Below, piece after piece: positions 55,406-63,513 of a stretch of DNA of 64,000 nucleotides (positions are counted from its first letter, which is position 1; each line of letters begins with the position of its first letter). Made by a program: the position numbers and the translations under genes. Source of the DNA: Pseudomonas fluorescens. GTDB lineage: Bacteria > Pseudomonadota > Gammaproteobacteria > Pseudomonadales > Pseudomonadaceae. Below the pieces are notes generated by a model. That model saw only the letters and a program-made list of their open reading frames with translations. It was not told where the DNA came from and searched no databases. The stretch covers positions 682,001 to 746,000 of the forward strand of contig NZ_MOBX01000013.1 of assembly GCF_003732425.1 (NCBI RefSeq), given 5' to 3'.

Positions 55406-56461
55406 CTAGTTGGCCACTGGAATCCACGAAGCCCGCGCGACATTCGCGGTATCACCGAAGCTCGGGAGCTTCTGCGCCAGATCTCGAACGTTCTTCACAT
55501 CCAGATCCAGCAACTGCTGACGGGTAATCAGCGTCGGCGGTACCAGCACCTGATGCCCCGGATTTTCCCCGGCAATCAACATCGCCAGACTGCGCACGCT
55601 GATCGCCCCGGCCACTTGCGGGTTGACCGCCGCCGTCGCCGCCCAGGCGCTGTCCGGCTCTTTCATGATCTGAATATCAGCGGTAGAAATATCGGCGCTG
55701 TAGATCTTCACCTTGCTCGTCAGCCCTGCCTCGTCCACGGCGATTTTCGCGCCTTTGGCGAACTCATCGAACGGGGCAAAAATCACGCTGATGCCCGGGT
55801 TGGCGCGAAGTACGGCGCTGGCCTGATCCGCCACCGAGTTGGCGATCGGCGGATTCAACGTGCCGAAGCGCGCCTTCTCGACGATCCCCGGATTGGCCTT
55901 CTTCACCTGACTCCAGATTTCGTCGCGGCGCTCCATCGGCGTAAAGCCGCTGATATACACATAGCCGGCATCGAACTTTGTGCCGTTGTCCTTGACGGCT
56001 TGATCCAGCGCCAGACGCGCCAGCGCATGGTGATCCTGCTCGACCTGGGTCACTTGCGGCGTGTTCAGATCAACATCGAAAGCGACGACTTTGATGCCTT
56101 TGGCAATCGCCCGGTCGATCGGCGCTTTCAGGGTTTCGGCCAGGCCGAGCTGAACGATGATGCCGTCCACACCCAAATCGATCGCCTGATCGATCATCTC
56201 GCCCTGACTCGCCGCTTGCTGCCGGGCATCGAATACCCGCAGGTTGGCACCGAGCGCTTCGGTCTGTTGTTCCACGCCACGCAAGTACGCCTCGGGGAAG
56301 TCCCCGGAGAACAAATAACCGACCAATGCAATCTGTACCTGACCTTTGTCGAACGGCGCCGGTGCGCCGGGCAAGGCTTTGGCCTGAGCGCTCAGCGCCA
56401 CGGCCGAGAGCAACGCGCCGGCGAGGCAATGACGGGCAAATTGCTTGATTGAACCGTGCAT
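55406..56461 (-). CDS. RbsB-type periplasmic binding protein
   Basis: A 351-residue binding protein of the peripla_BP_4 (ribose/autoinducer-2) family: signal peptide ALLSAVALSAQA, then VQIALVGYLFSGDFPEAYLRGVEQQTEALGANLRVFDARQQAASQGEMIDQAIDLGVDGIIVQLG and GIKVVAFDVDL. The mature protein has no Cys and about four Met. It is the last of seven co-oriented genes starting at 62416. The ligand is not necessarily a sugar, given the company it keeps. Confidence 0.88.
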   Translation of the reverse strand: MHGSIKQFARHCLAGALLSAVALSAQAKALPGAPAPFDKGQVQIALVGYLFSGDFPEAYLRGVEQQTEALGANLRVFDARQQAASQGEMIDQAIDLGVDGIIVQLGLAETLKAPIDRAIAKGIKVVAFDVDLNTPQVTQVEQDHHALARLALDQAVKDNGTKFDAGYVYISGFTPMERRDEIWSQVKKANPGIVEKARFGTLNPPIANSVADQASAVLRANPGISVIFAPFDEFAKGAKIAVDEAGLTSKVKIYSADISTADIQIMKEPDSAWAATAAVNPQVAGAISVRSLAMLIAGENPGHQVLVPPTLITRQQLLDLDVKNVRDLAQKLPSFGDTANVARASWIPVAN

Positions 56462-56484
56462 ACAACTTCCTTGAATGAAGCGGC

Positions 56485-57510
56485 TCAACGCGCCCGATGC
56501 GCGAGGCCGAACGTGAACATCAGGGCCAGCACCAACACCAGTCCCTTGACGAAATCCTGCGCGTAGTAAGGCGCGTTAAGCATGGTCAGACCATTGAGCA
56601 GCGCCGCCACCAGCAGCGCGCCGACCAGCGTGCCGAATGCGTTAGGCTTCTTCGCGCCAAGCACGGCAAAACCGATCAACGCGGCGCCGAGGGCATCCAG
56701 CACCAGGCCATTGCCCGAGCTGACGTCGCCACGACCCAGGCGCGCCGCCAGCAACAAGCCGCCCAGCGACGCCAGCAATGCCGAGAGCACGTAAGCCAAC
56801 AACTTGAAGCGCTGCACCGGCGCACCGGCCAGTCGCGCCGCTTGCTCGTTGCCGCCAATGGCATAGAACAAACGACCAATGCGCGTGCGTTCGAGAAATA
56901 ACCACACCGCGATCGCCACCACGCTCGTGATCAACACCGGAATCGGCACTACCTCCCACAATCGCCCGCGCCCCAGTGCGAGAAACGCAGCACTGAACGT
57001 ACCGTCGGTTTCCTCACCACTGGGCAAGGTCATGCCCACTGCAATCGAACGTCCGCCAGTGGGAATCAGTTGCACGCCGATCACCAGGAACATGCTGCCC
57101 AGCGTCGCGAGAATGTCCGGCACCCGCAGTTTGACGATCAGCCAGCCGTTGAGCAGGCCGACCAACGCGCCGCCCGCCAGACTGATCAACACCGCTGGCA
57201 CCGCGCCCCAGCCGAGCACGACCATCACGTAACTGGCGATCATCAGGCTCATCGCCGCCACCGCGCCAATCGACAGATCGAGGCCGCCGACGGCCATGGT
57301 CAGCGTGACACCCAGCGCCAGCAGCGCGACGATTGATACCGATTGCAGGATGCTGAAGAGGTTGCCGACGCGCAGGAATGCTGGTTCCGCCACGCTGAAA
57401 AACACCACGATCAGCGCCATCAACCACAGCAGGCCGTAGCGGATCAACCCGTGCAGCAATCGCTCAGTGCGCGCCGGCTCGGTCGATAACAGTGAACTTG
57501 AATCAGGCAC
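56485..57510 (-). CDS. RbsC-type ABC permease
   Basis: A 341-residue inner-membrane permease with about ten helices: LLALGVTLTMAVGGLDLSIGAVAAMS is the family mark, and GNEQAARLAGAPVQRFKLLAYVLSALLASLGGLL the coupling-helix region. The start is GTG at 57510, with GGAG eight bases upstream, and it overlaps the ATPase gene by eight bases, so translation is coupled. Partner of the RbsA-type ATPase and the RbsB-type binding protein. Confidence 0.9.
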   Translation of the reverse strand: MPDSSSLLSTEPARTERLLHGLIRYGLLWLMALIVVFFSVAEPAFLRVGNLFSILQSVSIVALLALGVTLTMAVGGLDLSIGAVAAMSLMIASYVMVVLGWGAVPAVLISLAGGALVGLLNGWLIVKLRVPDILATLGSMFLVIGVQLIPTGGRSIAVGMTLPSGEETDGTFSAAFLALGRGRLWEVVPIPVLITSVVAIAVWLFLERTRIGRLFYAIGGNEQAARLAGAPVQRFKLLAYVLSALLASLGGLLLAARLGRGDVSSGNGLVLDALGAALIGFAVLGAKKPNAFGTLVGALLVAALLNGLTMLNAPYYAQDFVKGLVLVLALMFTFGLAHRAR

Positions 57511-59059
57511 TCGCTCTGCTCCTTGGCGTGGCTTGAAGGGAATGTTCGGTCACGTCGTTGCCGGCCAACGCGGCCACCAGATCAGCGCGATTAAGGCCGG
57601 CACGCGGGTACTCGGCGACCACCGCATAATCGCGCACCAGCAGGATTCGGTCGGCAATTTCCAGGGCTTCATCGACGTCGGCGCAAATCACCAGCGTCGC
57701 CCGGCCCTTGGCGCTGTCGCGCAGCAGTTGGCCGATGTCGCGGCGGGCGCGCACGTCGACGCCTTGAAAAGGTTCATCGAGGATCAATACCCGGCCTTCG
57801 CCGAGCAGCCAGCGACCAAGCAAGACTTTCTGTTGATTACCGCCCGACAGTGCAGTCATCGGCACATCGATGCCGGCAGTCTTGATCCCCAGCGCCGCCA
57901 CCTGTGCCTCGACCGCCGCGGCTTCGGCGCGGTTGCGGATAAAACCGCCACGGCTGAAGCGTTCGAGAAACGGCAAGGTCAAGGTCCGGCGCAGGGAAAA
58001 GTCCGGCACCAGTGACTGACTGGCGCGGTCTTCGGCGGCGAAGAAAACCCCGCTTTGAATGGCCTGGCGCGGTGAGTTTGCGTGCCACGCAACACCATCC
58101 AGTTGCACGCGGCCCGACAGCGCTTTACGCAGGCCGAACAGCACCTCGGCGATTTCACTTTTACCGGCGCCCAACAGCCCGGTCAGCACCACCACTTCGT
58201 TTTCGTGCAGGGTCAGATCGAACGCGGCAGAACGCGACAGAATTTGCATGGCGTTGAGTTTCAACACCTCGCGCCCGGCCACGCGCGGCTGATAGACATG
58301 CTCGGCCAGTGCCTGCCCGAGCATGGCGCCCACCGCTCCTGGCAATTGCCGCGCCGTGAACTCGCCCGCGAACTGGCCATCCCGCAGCACGATGGCGCGA
58401 TCGGCCACCCGTTGCAGGTCGGAGAGTCGATGGGAGATGTACAGGATCGCCACGCCGCGATGGCGCAATGTGTCGATCAAGGCAAACAAGCGCTGCGCCT
58501 CGGCATCGGAGAGCGCTGCCGTCGGCTCATCCAGAATCAACAGACGCGGCTGCAACGCCAATGCCCGGGCGAGCACCACCAACTGCCGTTCAGCCTGGCC
58601 GAGAAGTTCGATCGGCTGCTCCAGCGGCAAGGTCAAACCCAGCCCGGCGGCAATACTCGCGGCGCGTGCCAACAGGCGTTGGCGATTGAGCCAGAAGTCC
58701 GCATCCGGTTTGCACAGTTCATCGAGCAGGAGGTTTTCCGCGACGCTCAAACCCGGCGCAATGCCCTCGTTGATCTGCTGGTGCACCGCAACGATACCGA
58801 AGCGCCGCGCCGACAGCGGCGAAGTGAATTGACGCGGCGCGCCCTCCAGCCAGATCTCGCCCGCGTCGGCGGTCTGGCTGCCCGCCAGAATCTTCACCAG
58901 GGTCGACTTGCCGGCGCCATTGGCACCAAGCAGCGCCACTACCTCGGCGGGAAAGATGTCCAGGCTGACCGCGTTCAGCGCCCGGCTCGCGCCAAATACT
59001 TTGCTTAGCTCACGTACACGAATCAGCGGTTCGCGTACGACGGCAACCGGCACACTCAT
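57503..59059 (-). CDS. RbsA-type double ATPase
   Basis: A 518-residue ATPase with two nucleotide-binding domains. The first has Walker A GANGAGKST and Walker B LLILDEPTAALS; its signature is changed to LLGQAERQ. The second has GLLGAGKSE, the signature LSGGNQQKVLLGRWL and VLILDEPFQGVD. That asymmetry is usual for RbsA/MglA proteins. AAGGAA precedes the ATG at 59059, eight bases after the methionine-type permease gene ends, tying two different transporters into one transcript. Confidence 0.92.
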   Translation of the reverse strand: MSVPVAVVREPLIRVRELSKVFGASRALNAVSLDIFPAEVVALLGANGAGKSTLVKILAGSQTADAGEIWLEGAPRQFTSPLSARRFGIVAVHQQINEGIAPGLSVAENLLLDELCKPDADFWLNRQRLLARAASIAAGLGLTLPLEQPIELLGQAERQLVVLARALALQPRLLILDEPTAALSDAEAQRLFALIDTLRHRGVAILYISHRLSDLQRVADRAIVLRDGQFAGEFTARQLPGAVGAMLGQALAEHVYQPRVAGREVLKLNAMQILSRSAAFDLTLHENEVVVLTGLLGAGKSEIAEVLFGLRKALSGRVQLDGVAWHANSPRQAIQSGVFFAAEDRASQSLVPDFSLRRTLTLPFLERFSRGGFIRNRAEAAAVEAQVAALGIKTAGIDVPMTALSGGNQQKVLLGRWLLGEGRVLILDEPFQGVDVRARRDIGQLLRDSAKGRATLVICADVDEALEIADRILLVRDYAVVAEYPRAGLNRADLVAALAGNDVTEHSLQATPRSRASA

Positions 59060-59067
59060 ACAATTCC

Positions 59068-59739
59068 TTAGCGGCGATGCGCCAGCGAACGAACCCATCG
59101 ATCGCCCAGGCTTTGCACGCCCTGAACGAGGATCACCAACACCACCACCGTGGCAACCATCACTTCATTGTTGAAACGCTGATAGCCATACCGGATCGCC
59201 AGATCACCCAGCCCACCGCCGCCGATCACGCCGGCCATCGAGGAAAACCCAATCAGCATCACCAACGTCAACGTGATCCCGGCCAGCAAGGCCGGCAGCG
59301 CTTCGGGCAACAACACTTTGAAGATCACATGGCCGATGTCACCGCCCATGGCGAGGATCGCTTCGATGCGGCCCTTGTCGACTTCGTCCAAAGCGTTTTC
59401 GACGATGCGGGCGAAGAACGGAAACGCGCCAATGGTGATCGGCACTACCGCGGCGGTGCTGCCCAGCGTCGTGCCGACCACCAGCCGCGTCAGCGGGATC
59501 AGGGCGATCAGCATCACCACGAAGGGCAGTGAGCGGCCAAGGTTGACCACGCCACCCAGAGCAGCATTGAAGCGTGGCATCGGCAGCAGTCCGTCGCGGC
59601 GACTGATAAACAGCAACACGCCCAGCGGCAAACCGATCAGCAGCGTGAACAGCCCTGCGAGCAGAACCATGTACAAGGTTTCACCGGTGGCGTTGAACAC
59701 CAGTTGCAGGATTTCATCCCAATTGACCGTGCGGTTCAT
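59068..59739 (-). CDS. MetI-type ABC permease
   Basis: A 223-residue permease of the methionine uptake family: [57 protein letters not shown] and the coupling region [45 protein letters not shown]. The ATG at 59739 overlaps the stop of the ATPase gene. The substrate may be methionine or another organosulfur compound, as some MetNIQ paralogues carry. Confidence 0.9.
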   Translation of the reverse strand: MNRTVNWDEILQLVFNATGETLYMVLLAGLFTLLIGLPLGVLLFISRRDGLLPMPRFNAALGGVVNLGRSLPFVVMLIALIPLTRLVVGTTLGSTAAVVPITIGAFPFFARIVENALDEVDKGRIEAILAMGGDIGHVIFKVLLPEALPALLAGITLTLVMLIGFSSMAGVIGGGGLGDLAIRYGYQRFNNEVMVATVVVLVILVQGVQSLGDRWVRSLAHRR

Positions 59740-60536
59740 GAGTGCGCCGCCCTTACGCCATATTGCTTGAGAAAACTCAGACCCGGCGCAGCGTGACCCA
59801 GCGGCAAGCCACAAGTCGGTCGCAGCGAGGCACCCAATTGCGATTGCGGATCGGCCAGCAACCGTGGCACTGGACCGGCCTCGACCAAACGCCCATTGGC
59901 CATGAACGCGGCGTGATCGCAGATCGCCTTGACCACCTCCAGTTCATGGGTGATCAACACGATGGTCACGCCGAGTTGCCGATTGATGTCGCGCAGCAAT
60001 TGCAGGATCGATTCGGTGGTTTCCGGGTCGAGCGCACTGGTGGCCTCGTCCGAAAGCAGGTACGCCGGTTCTGCGGCGAGGGCGCGAGCGATGCCGACGC
60101 GCTGTTTCTGGCCACCGGACAACTGCGAGGGAAAGGCTTGCGCTTTGTCACTCAAACCGACCAGTTCCAGCAGTTCGCGAACGCGCACATGGCGCCAAGG
60201 TTTGCCCACCTTGGCGATCTCCAGCGGCACCGCGATGTTGTCGAACACCGTGCGCGAATGCAGCAGGTTGAAGCCCTGGAAGATCATGCCGATGCGCTGA
60301 CGCTGGCGGCGCAGGTCGCTGACCGACAGCGTCGTCAGGTCGACGCCATCCAGCAGGATCCGTCCGCTGTCTGGACGTTCGAGCAGGTTGAGGCAGCGCA
60401 GCAGCGTCGACTTGCCCGCGCCGCTGCGCCCGAGAATCCCGTAGACCGCGCCGTCGGGAATGCTCAGCGAGACTTGATCGAGTGCCGGTTGCGCGGCCGA
60501 AGGATAAGTCTTGCTCAACTGCTCGACGGCGATCAT
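59736..60536 (-). CDS. MetN-type ATPase lacking the NIL domain
   Basis: A 266-residue ATPase: Walker [10 protein letters not shown], signature [16 protein letters not shown]-loop region [12 protein letters not shown]-loop LITHELEVV. The residue before the catalytic Glu is Ser ([11 protein letters not shown]), as in MetN proteins. Usual MetN proteins are near 340 residues and end in a NIL/ACT-like domain that binds methionine and inhibits the pump; here it is absent, replaced by a short tail ([24 protein letters not shown]). So feedback inhibition by methionine is not expected. Confidence 0.9.
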   Translation of the reverse strand: MIAVEQLSKTYPSAAQPALDQVSLSIPDGAVYGILGRSGAGKSTLLRCLNLLERPDSGRILLDGVDLTTLSVSDLRRQRQRIGMIFQGFNLLHSRTVFDNIAVPLEIAKVGKPWRHVRVRELLELVGLSDKAQAFPSQLSGGQKQRVGIARALAAEPAYLLSDEATSALDPETTESILQLLRDINRQLGVTIVLITHELEVVKAICDHAAFMANGRLVEAGPVPRLLADPQSQLGASLRPTCGLPLGHAAPGLSFLKQYGVRAAHS

Positions 60537-61342
60537 GGCTTGTCGCCCGCCACTGGAATCACCGAACCGGCAAAGTGCTCGGTGATGTACTTGGCCACTT
60601 GTGGCGAGGTCAGGTCCTTGGCCAGTTGCGCGATGCGCGGATCGTTTTCGAGCCTGGGCGTGGTCACCAGAATGTTCGCGTAGGGATTGTGCTCGGCCTT
60701 CTCCAGGCCCAAGGCATCCTTGGCCGGCACCAGCCCGGCGTCGAGCGCGTAGTTGCCGTTGATCACGGCCAGATCGACGTCGTCCAGCGAGCGCGGAATC
60801 TGCGGCGATTCGATCTCCAGGATCTTCAGCTGTTTCGGGTTTTCGGCGATGTCCTTGGGCGTCGCCTGATCCGCTGCCGGGTCGTTGAAGCCGGGCTTGA
60901 GCTTGATCAGGCCATTGTCCTGCAACAGGTACAGCGCGCGGCTCAGGTTGGTGACGTTGTTGGGCACGGCGACGGTGCCTTTTACCGGCACGTCGGCGAA
61001 GCTTTTGTGCCGGTGCGAGTAGATGCCCAAGGGTTCGATATGCACCGTGGCCGCCACCGCGAGTTTTTCGCCAAGCGCCTGTTCCTGGGATTTCAGGTAC
61101 GGCAGGTGCTGGAAGTAATTGGCGTCGACATCACCGTGCACCAACAGCTCGTTGGAGTTCACCCCGTTAGGGATCTCGATGACTTTGAGATTGAGTTGCG
61201 GATCGATTTTCTGGATGTACGCGAGAATCTGCGCGTGGGGCACCGGATCGGCGGCGACGCGCAACGGTTCCAGCGCCTGCACACCGAATGAAGTCACCAG
61301 CGCGCCGAGCACGGCCAGGGTCAAACCTGCTTTCTTGATCAT
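60533..61342 (-). CDS. MetQ-type binding protein without Met or Cys
   Basis: A 269-residue binding protein of the MetQ/NlpA family: signal peptide [21 protein letters not shown], then [56 protein letters not shown] and [18 protein letters not shown]. There is no lipobox Cys, so it should be free in the periplasm. The mature part contains no Met and no Cys at all by direct reading. It overlaps the ATPase gene start by four bases. Confidence 0.9.
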   Translation of the reverse strand: MIKKAGLTLAVLGALVTSFGVQALEPLRVAADPVPHAQILAYIQKIDPQLNLKVIEIPNGVNSNELLVHGDVDANYFQHLPYLKSQEQALGEKLAVAATVHIEPLGIYSHRHKSFADVPVKGTVAVPNNVTNLSRALYLLQDNGLIKLKPGFNDPAADQATPKDIAENPKQLKILEIESPQIPRSLDDVDLAVINGNYALDAGLVPAKDALGLEKAEHNPYANILVTTPRLENDPRIAQLAKDLTSPQVAKYITEHFAGSVIPVAGDKP

Positions 61343-61369
61343 GTGCGGAGTCCTTGAGCGAGTGATGAG

Positions 61370-62416
61370 TCAGGCGGATTGACGAGCCGGCGGTGGCGGC
61401 AGCAGCGCATCGGCGTAGAAGCGCTGGGCGACATCGGGATGCGAGCGCAAACGGCCCTTGAGGTAGTTCCAGCCGACATCGCGAAACAGTGGATTGAGCG
61501 GATCACTCGCCGGCCCGCGCGCCTCGCGCAACAGTGCGGTGGGCAGCGGATACAGCGGCACCACGGCATCCAGTTGCGCGCCGAGGAAGAACGCGACAGA
61601 CAGGCGTTCACTGCCTTCGGGCGGCGACACCACCCGGTGCACCGTGGCACGCAAATAACCGTTGCTGGCCAGTTCGAGCAGTTCGCCGATATTCACCACC
61701 AGGGTGTTTTCACGCGGCAACGCGTCGATCCAGCGCCCCGCTTCGATCTCGACCTGCAGACCCGCCTGCTGGTCTTGCAGCAGGAAGCTGAGGAAACCGG
61801 AGTCCTTGTGCGCGCCGACACCCTGATGGCTCGACTCGCTCGCCTGACCGGGATAGCGCATCAGTTTGATGTGTTCGTTGGGTTTGTCGCCGTAGAGCTG
61901 ATCAAACGCATCGGCGCGTAGCGACAGTGCCTGCGCGAAGGCACGTAGCAGGCGCAACGACATCCGCGTCATCGCCTCCTGCCATTCAAGCAGCAAGGGT
62001 TTCAGTTCCGGCAGTGCCGCCGGCCATTGATTGGGGCCTTGCAGCCGCGCCCAAAACGGGCTGTCCGCCTGCAAGGGCAGCGCCTCGCGCTCGGCGCCCA
62101 GATCGAACTGTTCACGCAGATCGGGCTGGCCACGGGTGATCTCCGAAGCGGCACGGTTGTACCCGCGAAAGTGCGGTGAGTTGATCATGCCGACGGCGGT
62201 TTTGTCGCTGTCGGGCAAAGCGAAGAACTGTCGGGCGTGGGCCTGTACCTGCTTGAGCAAGTCGCTGTCGATACCGTGACCGGTGAGGTAGAAGAACCCT
62301 ACATCGCGGGCGGCGTGGCGCAGGTTTTCAAGAAATTCGTACCGCTGCTGCGCCGTGCCTTCGAACAGCGACAGATCCAGCGTCGGCAATGTGGTGATGT
62401 CGAGGGTATGCGGCAT
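61370..62416 (-). CDS. isopenicillin-N-synthase-like 2OG-Fe(II) oxygenase
   Basis: A 348-residue oxygenase: N-terminal DIOX_N domain (LPTLDLSLFEGTAQQRYEFLENLRHAARDVGFFYLTGHGI) and a double-stranded beta-helix with the iron ligands in GAHKDSGFL (His, Asp) and TVHRVVSPPEGSERLS (His, with Arg of RLS for 2-oxoglutarate). First gene of the seven-gene operon. With the sulfur-type transporters it could open a C-S bond in the imported compound, an inference. Upstream, 62417-62587 is AT-rich and should hold the promoter. Confidence 0.88.
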   Translation of the reverse strand: MPHTLDITTLPTLDLSLFEGTAQQRYEFLENLRHAARDVGFFYLTGHGIDSDLLKQVQAHARQFFALPDSDKTAVGMINSPHFRGYNRAASEITRGQPDLREQFDLGAEREALPLQADSPFWARLQGPNQWPAALPELKPLLLEWQEAMTRMSLRLLRAFAQALSLRADAFDQLYGDKPNEHIKLMRYPGQASESSHQGVGAHKDSGFLSFLLQDQQAGLQVEIEAGRWIDALPRENTLVVNIGELLELASNGYLRATVHRVVSPPEGSERLSVAFFLGAQLDAVVPLYPLPTALLREARGPASDPLNPLFRDVGWNYLKGRLRSHPDVAQRFYADALLPPPPARQSA

Positions 62417-62587
62417 GATTCACTCCCGTGTGAATCAAACCTGAAGAACCTGTGATCGATTCAGCGTGCGCCGTCATGGCAATCGGGGTCTATCGGTTTG
62501 ATGCGTGTTGATTCGTCGTTGAGACAAAACTAAACGATCTTAAAAAAGCGTAGCCAATATCTTTTTCGCATTACCTTAGGCCTGATT

Positions 62588-62765
62588 TCCCCTCTCCCCA
62601 GCCCTCTCCCGAGGGAGAGGGAGCCGACCGCGTCGTCCTGCGTTAGACATCGACCTGAAAAAGCGTGTTGATTATGGATTCAGCAAAAATCGTTCAGGTC
62701 GGCGTAGCGTTTAAGATCACCTCGGTCAGCCCCTCTGCCTCCAGAAGAACGTTGGAGTGAGGGCT
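62588..62765. repeat. MITE-like intergenic element, copy 2
   Basis: About 178 bp starting CCCTCTCCCCAGCCCTCTCCC-GAGGGAGAGGG (first 20 bases CCCTCTCCCCAGCCCTCTCC) and ending in GGAGTGAGGG, with a decayed right arm. The centre has CGACCTGAA, GATTATGGATTCAG and TTCAGGTCG, which match copy 1 at 50214, partly in inverse order. Confidence 0.75.
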
Positions 62766-62861
62766 TTAAACTATGCCTACACTCGCCGAAGAAATGGCCT
62801 ACGCAACCAAGAAATCAAATATATAAAAATCCTACTTTTGACAGCCTTTAAAGAACAAAAA

Positions 62862-62893
62862 AAGCCCGTTCCAGTCGAAACTGAAACGGGCTT
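62862..62893 (-). terminator. terminator of the 32-residue protein gene
   Basis: Stem AAGCCCGTT/AACGGGCTT extended by CAG/CTG across one mismatch, loop TCGAAA. On the minus strand it is followed by a run of seven T, so it ends transcription from the small gene at 62912-63010. Confidence 0.87.
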
Positions 62894-62911
62894 CTCCCAC
62901 CTCAACGGCCG

Positions 62912-63010
62912 TTACTTCAGGTCGTCAAAATGGTCTCGCAGGAACTCGTAAAAGCGAAATGCTTTAAACAATCTCCATACAAGGCTCAGCGTACGCAGCA
63001 ACAGCTTCAT
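62912..63010 (-). CDS. 32-residue basic amphipathic protein
   Basis: MKLLLRTLSLVWRLFKAFRF followed by YEFLRDHFDDLK. GGAGG lies eight bases before the ATG at 63010 and a strong terminator follows the stop by 18 bp, so this is a true small gene despite its size. The first 20 residues form a cationic amphipathic or membrane-touching helix, the end is acidic. I believe similar small proteins are annotated in other Pseudomonas, but the function is unknown. Confidence 0.65.
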   Translation of the reverse strand: MKLLLRTLSLVWRLFKAFRFYEFLRDHFDDLK

Positions 63011-63083
63011 ACGTTTTGGCCTCCAGGGCTGGGGGCCAAACCTCCGGCAAGCTTACCGGACCATGCTTGCCTTCAGCCTAAAT

Positions 63084-63164
63084 GTCAGTTCGGCTAGTGA
63101 GGCGGCCGGTTGAAAACCCTCTGAGCCAATCATCCCGGCACGGGTGCAAAACCGTGTCAGAGGG
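63084..63164. other. structured stretch with 17-bp duplicate of the small-RNA head
   Basis: GTCAGTTCGGCTAGTGA at 63084-63100 is repeated exactly at 63384-63400. It is followed by a nested hairpin: CCCTCTGA (63117-63124) pairs with TCAGAGGG (63157-63164), and CACGG (63139) with CCGTG (63152). It may be a decayed second copy of the small RNA or part of the leader of the 32-residue gene on the other strand. Confidence 0.4.
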
Positions 63165-63346
63165 AATGAAACCGTTAAGTTTCCAGCCAGACCTCACCGC
63201 AGAGCCAACACCTGAGCGCCGACATCATAACCTTCAATTAATGGGTCTCACGCAGAGAGAATTCTCGCTTTTGTAAAACGTTATTTCTGTCTGTTTATCT
63301 GAAATAAACAAGCCTGGAAAAAATCGTTCAAAAGACCAGATTACCG

Positions 63347-63375
63347 TTGCAAGGTGGCACCAAGGCTCATACTAT
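63347..63375 (+). promoter_or_regulatory. sigma-70 promoter of the small RNA
   Basis: TTGCAA (63347-63352), 17-bp spacer, TACTAT (63370-63375). Spacing is ideal and both boxes differ little from consensus. Start of transcription is expected near 63381-63384. Confidence 0.7.
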
Positions 63376-63381
63376 CCTCAC

Positions 63382-63466
63382 ACGTCAGTTCGGCTAGTGA
63401 AGCATCAAACCTCGACCGCAAACCGAGGTTTGCAAAAGAACCGCCCCGCAAAGGCGGTTTTTTTTC
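63382..63466 (+). ncRNA. probable small RNA, about 85 nt
   Basis: A promoter at 63347 and a strong terminator (AACCGCC/GGCGGTT, 63439-63459, then eight T) enclose 85 bases without an open frame. Inside is a second hairpin, AACCTCG (63408)/CGAGGTT (63424), leaving the 5' part GTCAGTTCGGCTAGTGAAGC single-stranded, the usual layout of an Hfq-type regulatory RNA. I cannot match it to a named Pseudomonas RNA. Confidence 0.65.
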
Positions 63467-63513
63467 GCCTGGAAATCAACGGTTACCGCTGACTCAGGCG
63501 GGTACGGAAAAGA

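Noticed and set aside
62588..62765. CRISPR-like reading of the repeated CTCTCCC arms
   Set aside because: Arms are inverted, not evenly spaced direct repeats, and no spacers or cas genes are present.
63082..63276. 64-codon forward frame starting in the structured stretch
   Set aside because: No ribosome site, overlaps hairpin and duplicated word, Arg/Pro/Ser-rich; an RNA or leader explanation is better.
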